This document shows, piece after piece, positions 1-6,676 of a stretch of DNA of 19,441 nt. A program made the translations under genes and the position numbers. The notes beneath the pieces are model-generated. The model made no database searches. It saw nothing but the letters and a program-made list of their open reading frames with translations, and was not told the origin of the DNA. Source of the stretch: CAZFVY01 sp964522665 (lineage in GTDB: Bacteria; Verrucomicrobiota; Verrucomicrobiia; Limisphaerales; CAZFVY01); the NCBI GenBank assembly GCA_964522665.1, contig CAZFVY010000123.1, positions 1 through 19,441 of the forward strand. The letters run 5' to 3'. Each line of letters begins with the position of its first letter. Positions within the stretch are counted from its first letter, which is position 1.

Positions 1-237
1 CTCCTTGTAACCCGCGAACGTCGCCCCGTGCTTATCCCGCGCGACCCTCACCAGTTCACGGAACTGGTCGAAGGAACCGCGCTGGTTGCCATCCACCTGT
101 CCCGATCCCGCTTCTGCAGCGGGATCGCCCTCCGTAGCTTTAAGCGTAGGAGGGCCGCCCCGCCCGACAAGCGCATTCAGGTCAACCCCCTTAAACACCA
201 GCGTCCCCACAGGCTTTGTGTGTTTGCTTGTTATCAT
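1..237 (-). CDS. Unrecognised protein, N-terminal part, runs off the window
   Basis: The frame stays open from an ATG at 237 to the window edge, giving 79 codons without a stop. I do not recognise the protein. It begins MITSKHTKPVGTLVFKGVDL and returns to an ordinary-looking helical stretch (FDQFRELVRVARDKH) after residue 50. The ATG lies two bases after the TAA of the ASCH gene (TAAGTATG), so coupled re-initiation is likely. An in-frame ATG at 255, overlapping the ASCH gene, is the alternative start. Neither has a clear Shine-Dalgarno site. Residues 28-46 (GPPTLKATEGDPAAEAGS) are coded by a palindromic repeat and look like an inserted linker. The function is unknown. The reading frame is fairly secure because of its length and operon position. 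Confidence 0.55.
   Translation of the reverse strand, partial: MITSKHTKPVGTLVFKGVDLNALVGRGGPPTLKATEGDPAAEAGSGQVDGNQRGSFDQFRELVRVARDKHGATFAGYKE
103..155. repeat. Bipartite palindromic element, copy 1 (inside a gene)
   Basis: Two hairpins lie side by side. The first has perfect 10-bp arms, CGATCCCGCT (103-112) and AGCGGGATCG (118-127), around a 5-base loop. The second has 7-bp arms GCCCTCC (127-133) and GGAGGGC (149-155), a symmetric GTA/GTA internal loop and an inner GCTT/AAGC stem. On the minus strand it codes for GPPTLKATEGDPAAEAGS in the partial gene. The same layout recurs at 9184 and 16193. Confidence 0.75.
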
Positions 238-239
238 AC

Positions 240-656
240 TTATTTCGACACCCATTCCCACAACCCTTGTTTACCCTTGGCCGCTATCGGAACTTCAAGC
301 GGGGTGATGTTCTCCAGCCGCCACCCAAATCGACCCGCCGTAAAATAGCCGTAGGGGTCCGGCGGCGCGCTGGGATGAGGAAATTGAACCGTGTCAACCA
401 GGCTGCAAGTGCAGATGACTACGCCCGGTGGGAATCTGTCGTCCGTAATCCCACCGCAAGCATCCTCGATCGCATCGAATATCTCGTCTGACTGCTTCAT
501 CAGCCACTGCTCACCCTCAGAACCCCTAAACTTACGCGCGGCCGAATGAATCGCCAACGGGCCGCGATAGCGCGTGTCCCATGACCTTGTCTCGATTGAT
601 TTCAGTCTGACGGCGATTAGCGTCGCCCAAGGTTGCCAAAGCGTCAGCGCTTTCAT
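240..656 (-). CDS. ASCH-domain protein (138 aa)
   Basis: The N-terminus MKALTLWQPWATLI, followed by IETRSW and YRGPLAIHSA, matches the ASCH fold (PUA-like beta barrel). The family is thought to bind RNA or modified nucleotides, and some members are amidohydrolases acting on acetylated cytidine. The start at 656 is set by a 4-base ATGA overlap with the stop of the secreted-protein gene upstream. A longer open frame reaching 923 is antisense-like sequence over that gene and was not used. Length is normal for the family. The TAA at 242-240 is followed closely by the next gene, so three genes form a coupled run. ASCH proteins are common in phages and mobile elements, but the substrate here is unknown. 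Confidence 0.85.
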   Translation of the reverse strand: MKALTLWQPWATLIAVRLKSIETRSWDTRYRGPLAIHSAARKFRGSEGEQWLMKQSDEIFDAIEDACGGITDDRFPPGVVICTCSLVDTVQFPHPSAPPDPYGYFTAGRFGWRLENITPLEVPIAAKGKQGLWEWVSK

Positions 657-979
657 CGCGTTGGCCCTTGCACCACCGGCGTCGCCGTCACGCGATAGAA
701 TTGTTGCGCCGAACCCGCGGGCACCGTGTCGCGCCATGCGCCGAAAGCGGCCCCATCCAGGTTCGTTACCGAACCCAAGTCCCGCCAATCCGCCGTGACC
801 GCCGCGCGCGCCTGGACCATGTAGATCCAGCCGAGTTGACTGGGCCAACCAATCTCGACTTGCGACACGCGAATCGTCACGCCGCTTACCACCACGGGGT
901 TGAAGATGATGCCTTGCCCCCATGCCAACGCCGCGCCCACACCGAGTCCGACCACCAAACTAATCAAATGTTTTCTCAT
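653..979 (-). CDS. Small secreted Verrucomicrobia-type protein (108 aa)
   Basis: The protein starts with a clear signal peptide: MRKH, a hydrophobic stretch (LISLVVGLGVGAALAW) and a likely cleavage site near GQG. The rest fits the small module often seen at the ends of exported Verrucomicrobia proteins: VEIGWPSQLGWIYMVQA, then a DW..LGSVTNLDG turn, then QQFYRV near the end. In larger proteins this module follows adhesins or enzymes; here it stands alone. AAGGA lies five bases before the ATG. Its stop overlaps the ASCH start (ATGA). A secreted cargo gene or a virion-surface protein are both possible in this phage-like setting. The family link is from pattern memory; the exact role is unknown. 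Confidence 0.8.
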   Translation of the reverse strand: MRKHLISLVVGLGVGAALAWGQGIIFNPVVVSGVTIRVSQVEIGWPSQLGWIYMVQARAAVTADWRDLGSVTNLDGAAFGAWRDTVPAGSAQQFYRVTATPVVQGPTR

Positions 980-1013
980 TGTTTCCTTGGGTTAATGTCC
1001 ACCGTCGCCGTCC

Positions 1014-1042
1014 AAATTCGATCGCGTTATCAGAGTTGTCAA
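1014..1042 (-). promoter_or_regulatory. Weak candidate sigma70-type promoter
   Basis: On the minus strand a perfect TTGACA (1042-1037) is followed after 17 bases by GAATTT (1019-1014), a poor -10. It would serve the secreted-protein/ASCH run, whose first ATG is at 979. Only the -35 box is convincing. Confidence 0.25.
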
Positions 1043-1131
1043 CGTTCCCAGCTATATCGCCCGTGGGTTTATGGATACGAACCAAAAAAATGGCTGAAGT
1101 AACGCCACAGATGCCCCAGTCTTGGATTTCA

Positions 1132-1163
1132 TTTCAGCCTTCAGCATTTAGCCTTTTGCCTTC
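1132..1163 (-). repeat. 7-bp all-frame-stop repeat, copy 1
   Basis: On the minus strand the block reads AAGGCTA-AATGCTG-AAGGCTG with an AAGGCAA lead. It lies directly after the TAG of the 1309-aa gene. One TAA and two TGA, each seven bases apart, place stops in all three frames. Confidence 0.7.
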
Positions 1164-1167
1164 GTTT

Positions 1168-4100
1168 CTAGTCGGCCAAAGGCACGGCTAGAAACAAACT
1201 CCCTCCCGCCTCCGGGCCGGCCATCGTGAAGCCGATCGTGGAACTCGACGAGTTATCCGAGAAGCTCGCCGGGTCGTCCGCGTTCGTGCATTTCCATTGC
1301 CAGAGGTAGGATGACGGCGCCGCGTCCGGGCCGAAGCTTCCCGAGGAAGGCAACAGCAAGCACGATGATTGCTCCGGCTTGTGCTCGGTGGCCGCGATGA
1401 CATAGCCGTCCGAGAAAGTCCCACTGGTGCAGGTCACGCCGCCGCACGCCTCCGGGTCGCCGCCTTCCGTGAAGTAATCCGAGGCGCGCGAGAGCGTCCC
1501 CATCATCCCGAAGCCGCCCGCCTGAAACATCGACCGCAGCTCAGGCGCGAGCGCGAGTAATTGGTATTGCGGGATCGGTCCGCCGCCCAGGTCCACCGCG
1601 GACGGCACGCGCCATTCGACGGTCTGCGTTTGCGTCGCAATCGCCCAGGTCAGGCCCGACGGGCCTTGGCACCATTGGGCCGGTTGATCGTCGAAGGACC
1701 GATACATCCGCACCGTGTTCTGCGCCGAGAATCCCAACGTGTTCGGATCACTGCCAATCAACTCCCACGTGCCCGGCGTGCTGGTTTGCGTCGCGCCCGG
1801 CCCGGTCGTCAATGCCGCGTATTCGCCACTCTCCAAATTCCGGTCGCCACCGCACGCGCCGGGCGGCAGCGTCGGTGTCGAGTGACTCGGCGTGACCGCC
1901 TGAAAACCCGACGAAGTGTTGACGCGCGTCTCCACGTAAAACGGGAATTCAACGCGCGCCTTGTCGAGCAGGTTGACCGAGTTCACGAAGTCATTGAACC
2001 CCTCGGCGCAGAGCTTCGTCGTAGGCAACGGCGAGTGACCTTGCGGCCGATCTGGTCGCAGCACGCTCGGCAGAAACGAAAACCATTGCTTCACGTCGCC
2101 GCCACAAGGCCGCGCGCCGCCCGTGGCTTCGAGCATCAAATTCGAGAACGTGTAATCGTAAAGGTGCGAGTAGGCGCCTTGGCAATTCCGCTGCTCCGTC
2201 GTCGCTTGGTCCAAGAAACCCTCGCAACCCGCCCGCGTGTAAAGCTCGAGTCCCACCATCTCATCCATCGTGATCGGCGTGTCGAGCGCGTCCGGCGCGT
2301 CGTTCGGCGTCGGCTGATCCTCGCTCACCTCCGGCGGCAACTTCGCCATCAGGAACCGCATGAAGCAACCGCCGTTCGGATTATCATCGTCGGCCCAAAT
2401 CGTCGCGTCCGCCGCCGAGTCGCCAATGGATTGCTTGCAGTTGCGCACCGTCGCCGGGTCGGCGTTCGTATCCATGTAACGCAGATATTCCATCACCGCG
2501 TTCTCGTCCGTGCGATACGGTTGCGCCGTCGGCATCCAATCCTCGATCCAGGTCGAGCGGTCGAGCGGCACCGCGGCCGGCCCCAGCGGCGCGTCATTCT
2601 GATCCGTGCATTGCCGCAGTCGCCCCTTGAGCTTCACCCGCACGTAGGTCGTGCCGCCCGAGACGTAGCTTTGCACGCTCGCCAACTCATAAGGCGCCGC
2701 GTGAATCCGGCACGAACTGTAATAAGCCGCCGCCTCGTTCGGGAAATACTTCGGGTCGAAAGGATTGTTCGTGCCCGGCCCATTCGCCCCCTTCGCGTAG
2801 ATCATCGCCGACGGCGCCTCCGGCGCGATCACCGGGTCTTGTCCGGGCGCGATGACCTGTGACAAGGTCGAATCCTTGGGAACCGCGTGCGAGTCGAGCA
2901 GGCAACGCTGCGGGATCACCAGCATTTGATCGCCGTAACCCGTCGGCTTCCACTGCGAATCGTCCGCGTCTTTGTAAACGTTCAGCGCGAGCTGCACGAC
3001 CCAGCGATTCGTCAGCCCGCGCGCCGGCGCCACCGGGATGATCCCGTCGATCTGAAACACCTGCTCCGCGCCAGTCGAGTTGACCGTCGCGGTAAATCCC
3101 GTCACGCCCCGCGCGCCCGTGAACACGCTCGGCCCCGATGTCGGCGGCAAACCGGTCGCGGAAGGATCCAACGCCGTGATGACGACCCCGTTGTATTTCA
3201 ACTCGACGCCGCCCCGCACGAAATACTTCACGCCCGACAGAATCCCGCCCGACGCAATCGGGTCCAACGGCGGCGCGATCCCCTGCCACAAATCGAGTTG
3301 CGAATTCGTCAGGAATTCAAACCGTTGAAACGTCAGCACGCTGCTCCCGTCCGCCGGGTCCGTCTGATAACTCACCAGCTTCTCCCGCGTGGCGATCCGC
3401 GACCAGCCGATCACCAGCCGCCGCATCGCCTCATAGACCGGATTGTCCGTGATGGGACCCGACCATTGATCCGGCAGGCCGCCCGCCAGTTTGTTGCCGA
3501 TGGCGCCCTTCGCCAGAAAGCCGTCCGAGATCGTCTTGGGCGAATTGTAATCCGTCCCCGGCGCGTCCAACCCGGTCACCCGCCCCGTGTCGTCGCCGCC
3601 GCCCGTCGTGGACAAGCGCAACAGCATGTAAGCGTCGTGTAGCCACGGCTTGTAGCTGTAGAGATTCGCCACCTCGACGAGCAGCCACGAACTCGCGTCC
3701 GTCGTCTTCAGGTTCAAGTCCGTCACCAAACGGAATTCAACCCCTGTTCCACTGCCGCCAGTCGATCCGACATACGGCGTCGGAAACCACAACATCGCCT
3801 CCGCGTAACCCTGCGCGTCCGGCGCCAGCACGAACCGCTGCTTGCTCTGCCCATTCACCAACATCTCGACCGTCACGCCCGCCGCCAATCCAGCCGCCTG
3901 GACGAACGCCCCGGCGATCACGTAGCCCGTCGAGAACGGCAACGCCGTCCCACTGCCGCCCAGGACCAGCCCGAGCTTCGTGCCCGCCGCGACCAGCAGT
4001 TGACCCTGCGATTCCCATCGCGGATAAGTCACGCTCACGGTGCCGTCGCCGTTTGAAGTGCCCTTGGCCGGCGAGAGCGCCCATTGCCGCGACAGCGTCG

Positions 4101-5097
4101 TTTGATTGTCGAACCCCGTCTTCGTCACCAGCCAACCCGGCTTGGCCCGCTCCGCGTCCGACCCGCGATAGTCCGCCACCCAGCGATTCAACACCTGCTC
4201 GATCTGATCGCCGTCGCTCCGCGCTAACATGCCGCCGCCGGTGTATGGCCCTTCCACCCAGGTCGATATCGGCAACTGCTCCACCGTCCCGTCGTTATGA
4301 TAAACATCGTACGCGAAACGTCCCCGGACGATCCCGTAGATGTAGGGGTTGCCCGTGTTCGGCGCGTTGCTGATGTCCCCGCACATGCCCGTGTAATGGC
4401 GCGTGCTGCAATCGTTCAAGTTCGTGAAAAAGAAATCGAACAATGGCGTGTTCGGAATGCCGTCCGGCACATCGCCGTCCCCGCAATCCTGCGGCAACAA
4501 CTGCGGCGTCGGGAAGAACCCGCCCCATCCTTTCAGATACGACGTCAACGCGTGCGGTTGAATCGCGAAGTGCGATTGCGCCGCCGTGAACGTCGCCGAC
4601 TGCTGCGCCCCGGCCGCCATGTCAATGCCGCCCCGCTCGAGTTTCCCCAGCGTCCAAAAGTCCGCCAGCGTCTTCGGTTGCGCCCCGCTAAGCTCCACCG
4701 GCACGACATTGAGCCGCGCGTCCTCGCTGCCGAACACCGGCGAATTCTCCGGCGCGTCCGACCCAAACACAAACGCCCCAAGCGGCCAGCCCAGTTGAAT
4801 CCCTTGGTAATCGCCCGGCTCCGATCCATCATCCGGCCACGACAGACCCGGCTGCTTCTTCGGATCAATCAGGCCGTAGGCGCGATACCATTCGTCATTC
4901 GCCGGGTAGTTCCCATCCTCGTCCGGGTTCCGCGGCTGCCGCACCAACGCGAGCAGATACCAATTCAATCGCCACGCCACGTCGCCGATCCCCGACAAGA
5001 TGCGATCGATCCACGCCCGCGCCAATTTGTTCCGCTGCCGCGAAGTCGGCTTTTGCCCGACCACCGCCAGTTCCGCTTTTTGAAAAGAAGTGCTCAT
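1168..5097 (-). CDS. Very large unrecognised protein, probably a virion or surface structural protein (1309 aa)
   Basis: A single uninterrupted frame of 1309 codons runs from ATG at 5097. I do not recognise the family. The N-terminus (residues 20-60) is basic and helical (RNKLARAWIDRILSGIGDVA), with no signal peptide. The rest is rich in Gly, Thr, Ser, Asp and Trp with short beta-like stretches, as in phage tail, fibre or spike proteins. Cysteines cluster near residues 205-239 (QDCGDGDVPDG, NDCSTRHYTGMCGD) and again in the last third (CGGD, CGGVTCTSG), which would suit disulfides or metal binding outside the cytoplasm. The AAA+ ATPase gene is immediately upstream and the tail-hub-like gene two genes further, so a virion-assembly setting is inferred. 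A giant domesticated surface protein is the main alternative. GTGAGA eight bases or so before the ATG is a weak ribosome site. Confidence 0.85.
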   Translation of the reverse strand: MSTSFQKAELAVVGQKPTSRQRNKLARAWIDRILSGIGDVAWRLNWYLLALVRQPRNPDEDGNYPANDEWYRAYGLIDPKKQPGLSWPDDGSEPGDYQGIQLGWPLGAFVFGSDAPENSPVFGSEDARLNVVPVELSGAQPKTLADFWTLGKLERGGIDMAAGAQQSATFTAAQSHFAIQPHALTSYLKGWGGFFPTPQLLPQDCGDGDVPDGIPNTPLFDFFFTNLNDCSTRHYTGMCGDISNAPNTGNPYIYGIVRGRFAYDVYHNDGTVEQLPISTWVEGPYTGGGMLARSDGDQIEQVLNRWVADYRGSDAERAKPGWLVTKTGFDNQTTLSRQWALSPAKGTSNGDGTVSVTYPRWESQGQLLVAAGTKLGLVLGGSGTALPFSTGYVIAGAFVQAAGLAAGVTVEMLVNGQSKQRFVLAPDAQGYAEAMLWFPTPYVGSTGGSGTGVEFRLVTDLNLKTTDASSWLLVEVANLYSYKPWLHDAYMLLRLSTTGGGDDTGRVTGLDAPGTDYNSPKTISDGFLAKGAIGNKLAGGLPDQWSGPITDNPVYEAMRRLVIGWSRIATREKLVSYQTDPADGSSVLTFQRFEFLTNSQLDLWQGIAPPLDPIASGGILSGVKYFVRGGVELKYNGVVITALDPSATGLPPTSGPSVFTGARGVTGFTATVNSTGAEQVFQIDGIIPVAPARGLTNRWVVQLALNVYKDADDSQWKPTGYGDQMLVIPQRCLLDSHAVPKDSTLSQVIAPGQDPVIAPEAPSAMIYAKGANGPGTNNPFDPKYFPNEAAAYYSSCRIHAAPYELASVQSYVSGGTTYVRVKLKGRLRQCTDQNDAPLGPAAVPLDRSTWIEDWMPTAQPYRTDENAVMEYLRYMDTNADPATVRNCKQSIGDSAADATIWADDDNPNGGCFMRFLMAKLPPEVSEDQPTPNDAPDALDTPITMDEMVGLELYTRAGCEGFLDQATTEQRNCQGAYSHLYDYTFSNLMLEATGGARPCGGDVKQWFSFLPSVLRPDRPQGHSPLPTTKLCAEGFNDFVNSVNLLDKARVEFPFYVETRVNTSSGFQAVTPSHSTPTLPPGACGGDRNLESGEYAALTTGPGATQTSTPGTWELIGSDPNTLGFSAQNTVRMYRSFDDQPAQWCQGPSGLTWAIATQTQTVEWRVPSAVDLGGGPIPQYQLLALAPELRSMFQAGGFGMMGTLSRASDYFTEGGDPEACGGVTCTSGTFSDGYVIAATEHKPEQSSCLLLPSSGSFGPDAAPSSYLWQWKCTNADDPASFSDNSSSSTIGFTMAGPEAGGSLFLAVPLAD

Positions 5098-5150
5098 AAA
5101 ATCTCACACGAAACCGCGAGGGATGGAAAGAGAATCGCCGCGCCTTGGAC

Positions 5151-5236
5151 TGCGGTGGCAAGCGTCCCGCGACACCGCTTTCGGGTGACCGGATGCCCCG
5201 ACCAAATCAGCGTCGCCGATCCGCTCTGCCACCGCA
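5151..5236. repeat. 86-bp element with inverted ends
   Basis: TGCGGTGGCA (5151-5160) and TGCCACCGCA (5227-5236) form perfect 10-bp inverted ends; allowing one gap, the match extends a few bases inward. A nested GCGGTG/CACCGC pair lies at 5152-5157 and 5173-5178. The left end (CGCGCCTTGGACTGCGGTGG) resembles a dispersed repeat I recall from Verrucomicrobia genomes. It fills most of the 176-bp spacer before the 1309-aa gene. Confidence 0.55.
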
Positions 5237-5258
5237 CTCCACGTAGTCCCCGTTCCCT

Positions 5259-5284
5259 TTCAGCATTCAGCATTTAGCCCTTGG
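5259..5284 (-). repeat. 7-bp all-frame-stop repeat, copy 2
   Basis: On the minus strand the block reads GGGCTA-AATGCTG-AATGCTG-AAAGGG. Its first TAA is the actual stop codon of the AAA+ ATPase gene; two TGA follow at 7-base steps, covering the other two frames. Confidence 0.7.
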
Positions 5285-6128
5285 CCTTTCCTTCCGCCCT
5301 TCCTACCTCCGCCCGTTGCTTCCACAAAACCAGCCGCCGCTCCGCCAACGTCGCGAGCGATTCATCCTCATCCGACAACGCCGCCCGGCGTTCCACGTCC
5401 ACGAGGAACTCTTCCAACTCCGAGAAGTTCGTCGCCGCCAATTCCTCCGCCAGATGCGCCGCGCCGATCCGATCCAGAAACTTTCGCGCCTGCTCGATGG
5501 TTGGTCCCGGCAACGTCAACCGGATTTGAAACCGCCGCTCCATTGCCCGGTCGAGCATCCCCGCGTGATTCGTCGCCGCCACGGCGATCACCGTGCTCGG
5601 TAACCGCTCAATCTCCATGAGCAGCGCGCCGACCATCCGTGTGATTTCGCCCGAGGCCGAATCACCACCCGCCTTGCCACGACTCCGACCGACTCCTTCG
5701 AACTCGTCAAAGAACAGCACGCATGGCTGAGTCGCCGCTTCCTCGAAAACCTTAACCATCATCTGCGTCGTTTCGCCCAACCCGCTTGATACGACTCCCG
5801 AATACCGCACGACGTAGAATGGCAGCCGCAATTCCGCCGCGATCGCCTCCGCCAGCGACGTCTTGCCGTTGCCGGGCGGCCCGATCAAAATGACCCGATT
5901 GCGCGGCTCGAACCCATGCTTAGCGAGCCGCTGCCGTTTCAAATGCTCCTCGATCAATTCCCCGATCTGCCCCGCCACCAACTCCGGCAACTCCAAATCC
6001 ACCAGCCGTCGCCGCGCCTCCCGCCGTTGGAGCAACTTATGCCCCTTGTGATTCTGCAACGGCTTAAGCTGCCCCATCTCCATCCGCTTCGGCGGCGCGC
6101 TCCCGTCCATTACCCAGTCTGATTTCAT
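5274..6128 (-). CDS. AAA+ ATPase (284 aa)
   Basis: This is a classic AAA domain after a 70-residue helical N-terminus. Walker A is GPPGNGKTS (83-91), Walker B VLFFDEFE (137-144), sensor 1 AATN (184-187), and an arginine cluster ERRF follows (197-200). The shape is that of CDC48/FtsH-type AAA modules without a protease or membrane part, so it probably remodels or helps assemble a partner protein. The ATG at 6128 was chosen because AGAGG lies about ten bases upstream; a TTG at 6146, directly after the preceding stop, is possible. It lies between two virion-like genes, which recalls the AAA chaperones of contractile injection systems (Afp15 type), but no sheath or tube gene is visible, so that parallel is only a suggestion. 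Its stop lies in a 7-bp repeat. Confidence 0.9.
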   Translation of the reverse strand: MKSDWVMDGSAPPKRMEMGQLKPLQNHKGHKLLQRREARRRLVDLELPELVAGQIGELIEEHLKRQRLAKHGFEPRNRVILIGPPGNGKTSLAEAIAAELRLPFYVVRYSGVVSSGLGETTQMMVKVFEEAATQPCVLFFDEFEGVGRSRGKAGGDSASGEITRMVGALLMEIERLPSTVIAVAATNHAGMLDRAMERRFQIRLTLPGPTIEQARKFLDRIGAAHLAEELAATNFSELEEFLVDVERRAALSDEDESLATLAERRLVLWKQRAEVGRAEGKAKG

Positions 6129-6146
6129 GTTCGGACTGCCTCTCAA

Positions 6147-6617
6147 TTAGGTCCCAAACTTGGCGGGATTTTTTGGCGAGTCGTATGCCACCTCCGAACA
6201 GACAGCCTCTCCCTGGCTTGGGTCGGCAGCGTTCCAATAGGGCATTTTCTTTCGTGCCTGCTCATGAGCTTCCCCAATCAGCATTCCCATGTAGGCGGGG
6301 TCAGTAGCTCTGACTACAATCCCGTTCCGCGCGGCCAGGACCAAGATGTCAGCGGCCGACAGATAGATTTTAACCTTGTCGTCGTATCCAATCTTGCCAT
6401 CTTCCGCCCCCTTACCGACGGCGGTTACGTCATGACGCTGATGCATCTCCAGAACGATAGGCTCACCGGTCTCCGGACAGGTCGTCCAATGGCTGTATGC
6501 GCTTCGCCGCTTCAGCGGCGTGAAAAGCAATTGTGAATGATCTCCGCCGCATCGTGAGCAATTCCCCACGTCTGTCGTGATCGTCTTTTTGAGTTGTTCT
6601 TCCGTTAGTGGTTTCAT
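6147..6617 (-). CDS. Zinc-ribbon-containing protein of unknown function (156 aa)
   Basis: The N-terminus has a metal-binding pattern: C20-S-R-C23-G-G-D-H26, then C47 in TTCPETGEPIV. The C-terminal half (YLSAADILVLAARNGIVV and following) looks like an ordinary small alpha/beta domain that I cannot name. ATG at 6617 was preferred; a GTG at 6641 would add eight residues but starts inside the 7-bp repeat. Neither has a good Shine-Dalgarno site. The TAA stop is 18 bases before the AAA+ start, so the two genes are probably co-transcribed. Function is unknown; the zinc site suggests nucleic-acid or protein binding. Confidence 0.75.
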   Translation of the reverse strand: MKPLTEEQLKKTITTDVGNCSRCGGDHSQLLFTPLKRRSAYSHWTTCPETGEPIVLEMHQRHDVTAVGKGAEDGKIGYDDKVKIYLSAADILVLAARNGIVVRATDPAYMGMLIGEAHEQARKKMPYWNAADPSQGEAVCSEVAYDSPKNPAKFGT

Positions 6618-6640
6618 TTGTTCAGTTTGTTTTGCCTTCA

Positions 6641-6671
6641 CTTCAGCATTTAGCCTTCAGCCTTCAGCCTT
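6641..6671 (-). repeat. 7-bp all-frame-stop repeat, copy 3
   Basis: On the minus strand the block is AAGGCTG-AAGGCTG-AAGGCTA-AATGCTG, starting five bases after the TGA of the tail-hub-like gene. Stops (TGA, TGA, TAA, TGA) recur every seven bases, so all frames are closed before the next gene. It is the longest of the four copies. Confidence 0.75.
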
Positions 6672-6676
6672 GTTTT

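Larger units (their letters stand above)
980..1167. other. Intergenic spacer, 188 bp
   Basis: This spacer separates the 1309-aa gene from the secreted-protein gene. It holds the 7-bp repeat block (1132-1163) and one candidate minus-strand promoter. A 31-codon open frame starting in the repeat (MLKAEMKSK...) is judged spurious. I see no RNA gene here. Confidence 0.6.

Noticed and set aside
638..653. Palindrome AAAGCG-TCAG-CGCTTT at the ASCH start
   Set aside because: It is made by the conserved codons for MKALTLW; nothing suggests an independent role.
1057..1149. 31-codon frame MLKAEMKSK... starting inside the 7-bp repeat
   Set aside because: Its start is part of the repeat, it has no ribosome site and its codon use is unremarkable.
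1561..2862. Long plus-strand open frame of 433 codons and similar ones opposite the large minus-strand genes
   Set aside because: They are extremely Arg/His-rich antisense readings of GC-rich genes, without recognisable domains or ribosome sites.
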